Shown here in pieces: positions 59,560 to 64,000 of a stretch of DNA of 64,000 nt (its first letter is position 1; each line of letters starts with the position of its first letter). The DNA is taken from assembly GCF_040802235.1 (NCBI RefSeq), contig NC_133158.1, positions 38,196,001-38,260,000 of the forward strand, given 5' to 3'. This stretch comes from Manis javanica. Taxonomy: Eukaryota; Chordata; Mammalia; Pholidota; Manidae. Below the pieces are notes generated by a model that saw nothing but the letters and a program-made list of their open reading frames with translations, was not told the DNA's origin and did no database searches. A program made the position numbers and the translations under genes.

Positions 59560-61105
59560 TAGAGCAATGCCTGGCAGAGGTTGGTTGAATGAATGATGAA
59601 TGACAGCCAGACTGGCCTGGCCCTGGCCTCCAGAACCCTCTGTGTGCACCTGGAGCCCGCTGTCCAGGGCCCGTGCTATGCCTCCGGCAGCTGCAGGCTC
59701 CTTCCCCATCCAGTGTCCCCAGAACAAGGCCTGTGACCAGGGCACGTGAATGAGATAAGGCCCTCAGGGCCTGCCGGTGTCTTGGCATTCATCAGAAGTC
59801 CCACTACTTGAACGTCTGTCTCCTGGCAGCTGGACGTGTCCTGGGAATGCCACTATCATTAGGAAATGAGCTGAAGGGAATGGGCCGCAATGTCAGCTGG
59901 CCCCTCAGAGTGCAGGGAGTCCCCAGGCCTGGGGCTGGCAGGGCTGCGGGCACCTGGTTAGCACAGCACCTCTCACCCCGGGGTGAGGTGTCCTTCTCAC
60001 CCCTCTGCAGATGTGCCACCCAGTGACGAGCTCTCCTCGGAGCCACAGTGGGGGTGGAGGAAGGGCTGGTGCCCGCCAGGGCACAGAATGAGGAGCCCCC
60101 TGATAGTGAAGCAAACCTAACCCTGTATTTACCGAGGGCCCCGTATCTTGCAGGCACCCAGCCTCCTGCAAAGACTAACCCTTGCATGGGGCCTCATATT
60201 TCCTGGCCAGACCACAGCCTGCAAGAACGTGGGTCTATCCCAGACCCCAGGGCCCAGTGGGTGGAGAGCAAGAGGGAGCAGGTACCAGAAAGCAGCCCAG
60301 AATAGCTGTGGCTTGTGATTACAGGGCTGGAGAGCCCCCGCCCAGCCCCACCCCTGCCCACTGCACAGATCACAGAGCCCAAGGCTCTGAGGGATGGTCA
60401 GGTGGCCATGGTTGGGGACAGAGGGGTTTAGGAGGGTCGGAAGGAGACCGTCCCCAAGATCCATGGACTCAGCCTCCCGCTCTGGTTAGCTGCAGGCTAG
60501 GGCTCTGAGGGTAGGGCTGGCCCCAAACAGGGCCACACTGGGGCATCCCCCAGCCTCCACTCCATTTTCCCAAGTCCCTCTGCCCCCCAGCCCTCCACAG
60601 ATTCCAGGCCGCAGGCCCTGTGAGTGGCCAGGGAGCGGCTGGGCCAGCCCAGAGGCCACAGGCAAAACCACAGCAGGACTTCTGCTTTGGGAAAGAAAAC
60701 AAAAATATCAGGAGACTACGCGGAGAGGGGGAGGGAGGTGCCAAGACAGGCAGACAGAGACAAAGAGGGCCGCACACAACAGGGCTGGAGGCCAGGACCT
60801 GGGGGCAGAACAGCCGCCAAAGAGCTGGACTCCTGAAATAGCTCAAAGCAGCCAACCGCCTGTGCAGTGGGGGGGAGCAAGGGGCTGAGCTGCTGACATC
60901 TGGGGGGGCCAGGTCAGGCAGCCCTGGACTCGAGGGCCAGCCACGGTGCCAGCCAGTGGGCCAGTGTGCAAACCAACCTGACACCCGCGGCACCCGCTGC
61001 AGGCGGGCCGGAAGCCCCTAGGAGAGCAGGGCAGTCAGTGGCGGACACAGGGTTTTGGGGGGCAGGGGAGCCAGGCAGGAAGTGCCCCACAGTGTACTCA
61101 GTGCT
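59560..61105. other. Probable CHST13 intron 1, GC-rich unique sequence
   Basis: No exon is recognised. Open frames on both strands are unlike known proteins, and CHST13 exon 1 was searched for here without success. Confidence 0.5.
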
Positions 61106-61109
61106 CTGT

Positions 61110-61215
61110 GCACAACTAGTTTTGTCCCCATTTGACAGCTGGGGACACTGAAGCTCAGAGAGGCAAAGAAACATATGGAGGCCTCACAGCAAGCAAGGGC
61201 CCAAGAGACTTGATC
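61110..61215 (-). repeat. MIR SINE fragment
   Basis: Reverse-complement MIR: TTTGTCCCCATTTGACAGCT, GACACTGAAGCTCAGAGAGG, CTCACAGCAAGCAAGGGCC. Confidence 0.7.
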
Positions 61216-61219
61216 TCAG

Positions 61220-61945
61220 GACATGGCGTGTGTGTACTCATTGCACCTATCCTGTCTCTCAGACACCCACTCCAACCTGCTTATGAACCCACGCGTTCTC
61301 AGAGATCCACAGGCCACGTGGGGAGAAGGACAACAGAAACCGAACTGTCCTTGGAGCAGCCGACCTTACAGGGGGCGGGGTGAGTCGTTATGTGGGCCAT
61401 TGCGGGGGAGGCACAGTCTGCTAAGCAAAGATGACATGGTTTTGGTTAATAAGTTCTAGCTGGGCACAGTGTTGCAAGACCGGACAGGCAGGAGCCGCCA
61501 GGCACTGACTTGCAGGGCCTCCCAGCAGGGGTCTGCCCCACCCCACTCAGTCCCCCCAGGTGACCTGGAGATTGTGGGGTGATCCGTGTGCCCCAGGGTC
61601 AGGGACAGTCTCTCCTGGCAACAGGCCCAAGGAGGAACTCGCTGACAATCCCTTCACAAGTGAAAAACAACTTCACCTTTAAAAAGGGAGAGAAATAATC
61701 TCTCTTGTATTTAAAATTCAAATTCCATTCACTGAATTCCACAAGCCATGGGGAATGGAACCCTGATCTGGCCAGACATTTCTCAGGTATAGTTCCATCA
61801 GCTCTGCCTCCAGAACGATCAGGAAACCTCTCTCCCCCGCCCCTACCATGACCAGCCAGACAACACACACACATCTAGCTCCTCCCTGGCTGTCAGCCCA
61901 GGACAAGTCCCATCTGCTCTGCTGAGGACAACCGCAGGAGTCTCC
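61220..61945. other. No clear feature
   Basis: Unique sequence; no gene or repeat recognised. Confidence 0.45.
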
Positions 61946-61949
61946 TTAC

Positions 61950-62460
61950 CTGGATCCTATTTCTATTCCCTCTACTTTGGTGATTTAAAAACCTGCATGG
62001 CTTCCCACTAACTGACAGTCCCTTTCCAGGGCCCCTGCAGGCGCACCTGTCCCCTACACCCTGCCCACCTCCACAATGGCCTTCCTGTAGATCAGTGAAC
62101 ACATTAGGTGTGTCCCCACCACAGGGCCTTTGCACTAATTGTTCCTTGCACCTGGAACACTCCTACAAAATTTTTTTACTTTAGGGTAAATTAGGGTAAA
62201 TACTTCTTGTTGTTCAGATCTCAATTCAAATATGCCCTCAGGAAAGAGGGCCTCTCCCATGAACAGCACCACACACCAGGATCTTTCCCAGCCTCTCCCT
62301 TCAATTTATTCACAATGCATATTACTGCTGAAACAATCCCATTTGTGTATTGGTTGAGGTGTGGCTGTCCCTCTGGAAGAGCAGCTTTGTAGGGAAGGGG
62401 ACTGTCTTCTTCTCTTGTAATCCCTGTACCTTACTTAATGTCAGTGAATATTTATTTAAA
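61950..62460 (+). repeat. L2 LINE 3' region
   Basis: Characteristic L2 wording: AGGGCCTTTGCACTAATTGT, TTGTTCCTTGCACCTGGAAC, GTTCAGATCTCAATTCAAAT, TGTACCTTACTTAATGTCAG and TGAATATTTATT. Confidence 0.82.
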
Positions 62461-62509
62461 GACTGATGGCCCCTTGTGGCCATAGGGAGATCACCCCACT
62501 CCTAACCTC

Positions 62510-62760
62510 CCATGCAAAGCCACCCATGACTGGACCCCAATTTATGATACATTTCTGGTTTCCACTCCACAGTTCCCTCATGAACTCTGAGCTCCTCCCG
62601 TAGCACACCCCTTGACACAACAGGCCAGCTCAGCCCTGCCTGCTTTTGTGTGTGCCATTCCCTCTGCACGCAGTGTCCTTTCCCCATTTTCCCACCTGGT
62701 TATGCAGCCTTCAAAGCCCAACCCAAATATCCCTGCCCTATAGAGTGGAAGGCATAAGTG
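62510..62760 (+). repeat. L2 LINE fragment
   Basis: L2 wording: TGTGTGCCATTCCCTCTGCA, CCCACCTGGTTATGCAGCCT, TCAAAGCCCAACCCAAATAT. Confidence 0.65.
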
Positions 62761-63159
62761 TTTGGGATTTAGACTAGGATTTAAATTCTGGCCCCCACAT
62801 TTCCTAGCTGGTAACCTTCCTGACTCCTTCCCCAGTTCTAGCCCTCACCAACAAGGGAGGGAGCCCCCCAGAGAACAGCATCTTGCTGAGGACAGCCCAA
62901 CTCAGGCCAAGAAAGCAACTCATTTCCTTTCTCCTGATCTTACAGGAGATCCCTTTCTCTACAAAATGGGATTACCAACCCCTTCTTTGGCTTGCTGTCC
63001 ATCTTGCTAGCTGCCCTTTCTCATGGTGCTCTGGAGGCCTGCCCGGTGCCTCTGAGCCCTGCACCCCTGGCAGTAGCTGAGAAAGGACAGTAGTGTGGTG
63101 AGCATCGATTGACTTGGCTGCCAGCAGCCACTCCCCCTCCTTTTGCTAGCCCACAGGAT

Positions 63160-63420
63160 TTCCCTCCATGAACAAACCCGCTTACGTTGGTCCATGGGGT
63201 TCTCGTAGGCTCCCGCCTCCCACAGCTGCTGGGATAGGCACGTGACAAGGTCTGGCCAAGCACAGCATTCCATCCCTTCCTGCCACAGTGGTTGGCTCAG
63301 AGGTGGGTACCATTTGGCCCAATCCAAGCCAGTGAGACACATCCTTGGGACTCTGGCTGGAACTGTCAGTAGGGGAGTCCTCCCTTTTGGCTGCAGGAGC
63401 CGAGAGTGAGGCCTCCAAAG
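63160..63420. repeat. Unclassified ancient interspersed repeat
   Basis: The phrases GGTTGGCTCAGAGGTGGGTA and TTTGGCCCAATCCAAGCCAG recall an old dispersed mammalian element, family not assigned. Confidence 0.35.
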
Positions 63421-63439
63421 AGAAAAGCCAAACCTAGAG

Positions 63440-63935
63440 CCAGAGATGTGGTTTGAGCCCCTGAATCCATCCATGCCTGGAGGCAGACACATCCGGCCTA
63501 CACGGCCTCCTTCCTCCTGGAGACACTTCAGGAAGGAGGTGGGGGAGGCCACCCTTGGGCCTCGGGCAGGAAGTGCTGGCCTCTCAGGGAAGGGATGTGG
63601 CCTGGAGGAAGAGGAGGGCAGTGACAGCCCAGAAAGGGGGGACAGCCCTGGGAACAAGTGCCCCTGTCCGACCTTGTTCTACACCCTCCCCTCTCTCTCT
63701 GGAAGCCCAGGGTCCCCGAGAAGCAGACAAGGCCCAGTCACCCTGGCTCTGAAACACCCGTGACCTCCAGCGTGGGGAAAGATGTTCAGCCCCTGTGACC
63801 CCTGGAGGGGACGCAAGGTCAGCATGGAGTGGGGGTAGGCTCCAGCACCCCGCAACAAGGCCCTTACAGACCAGCCAGAGTGGACAGTGTGCTCTCCCTG
63901 GGTGTACCTCTCAGGGCAGAGGATGCAGACTGGAG
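63440..63935. other. No clear feature
   Basis: GC-rich unique sequence. No CHST13 exon 1 or other exon identified. Confidence 0.45.
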
Positions 63936-63939
63936 ATTG

Positions 63940-64000
63940 GGGTTTCTAATGTTAAAAACGTAAGCTCTATGAGGGCAGGGACATTAGTAAGTTTTGTTCC
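63940..64000 (+). repeat. L2 LINE fragment, cut by window end
   Basis: Typical L2 3' phrase: GTAAGCTCTATGAGGGCAGG then GACATTAGTAAGTTTTGTTC. Confidence 0.75.

Noticed and set aside
59374-59565. 8-bp target-site duplication around the MER5A-like element
   Set aside because: The flanking octamers do not match, as expected for such an old insertion.
63007-63657. 216-codon minus-strand open frame near the right end
   Set aside because: Considered as a possible first exon region for CHST13, but it lacks a basic start, a membrane anchor and the expected phase. It overlaps an apparent ancient repeat.

Overview
The window is mammalian nuclear DNA. It has large introns, GT-AG splice sites, abundant LINE-1, MIR and L2 relics, an MaLR-type LTR, and Tigger and Charlie DNA transposon relics. 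No Alu, rodent B1, carnivore tRNA-Lys SINE or ruminant BovB was seen. The two youngest L1 copies have sequence features I associate from memory with pangolins (Pholidota). That species call is an inference and was not checked.

Three host genes are supported, all partly or wholly exonic. They correspond to human 3q21.3 in the order TXNRD3 - C3orf22 - CHST13, seen here in reverse orientation relative to the human reference. (1) TXNRD3 (thioredoxin-glutathione reductase), + strand, ends here: its last two coding exons lie at 9097-9231 and 9445-9513, with an in-frame selenocysteine UGA at 9505-9507. A convincing SECIS hairpin sits about 230 nt downstream (9738-9784). (2) A C3orf22 orthologue, + strand, has three phase-compatible coding exons (33894-33979, 35862-35993, 37744-37849) encoding 107 residues, shorter than the human protein. 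(3) CHST13 (chondroitin 4-O-sulfotransferase 3), - strand, has its large catalytic last exon at 44144-44989 and exon 2 at 50185-50267. Exon 1, with the start codon and membrane anchor, was not found and probably lies to the right of the window.

The left 8.5 kb is dominated by one retrotransposon insertion in a TXNRD3 intron (342-8478, - strand). It is a full-length L1 with a monomer-repeat 5' UTR, ORF1 and ORF2 (both broken). Behind its own poly(A) it carries a further 1.8 kb that looks like the 3' end of an endogenous retrovirus (env TM-like stretch, then LTR-like sequence) and ends in a second poly(A). One perfect 15-bp target-site duplication encloses the whole chimera, so L1 and retroviral tail arrived together. 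This is the most unusual structure in the window.

From 10.6 to 33.6 kb the sequence is intergenic and packed with old L1 fragments on both strands, with GC-rich stretches near 24-25 kb and 28.3-33 kb and a small CpG-rich candidate promoter at 29.94-30.24 kb. From 38 to 44 kb it is mostly unique with a few MIR or LINE relics. From 45.8 to 47.4 kb there are two L1 3' ends, the younger with its own short 3' extension. From 51 to 58.8 kb lies a mosaic of L1 copies containing an inversion and a nested insertion. The right end (59-64 kb) holds MER2-like and MER5A-like DNA transposons and L2 relics.
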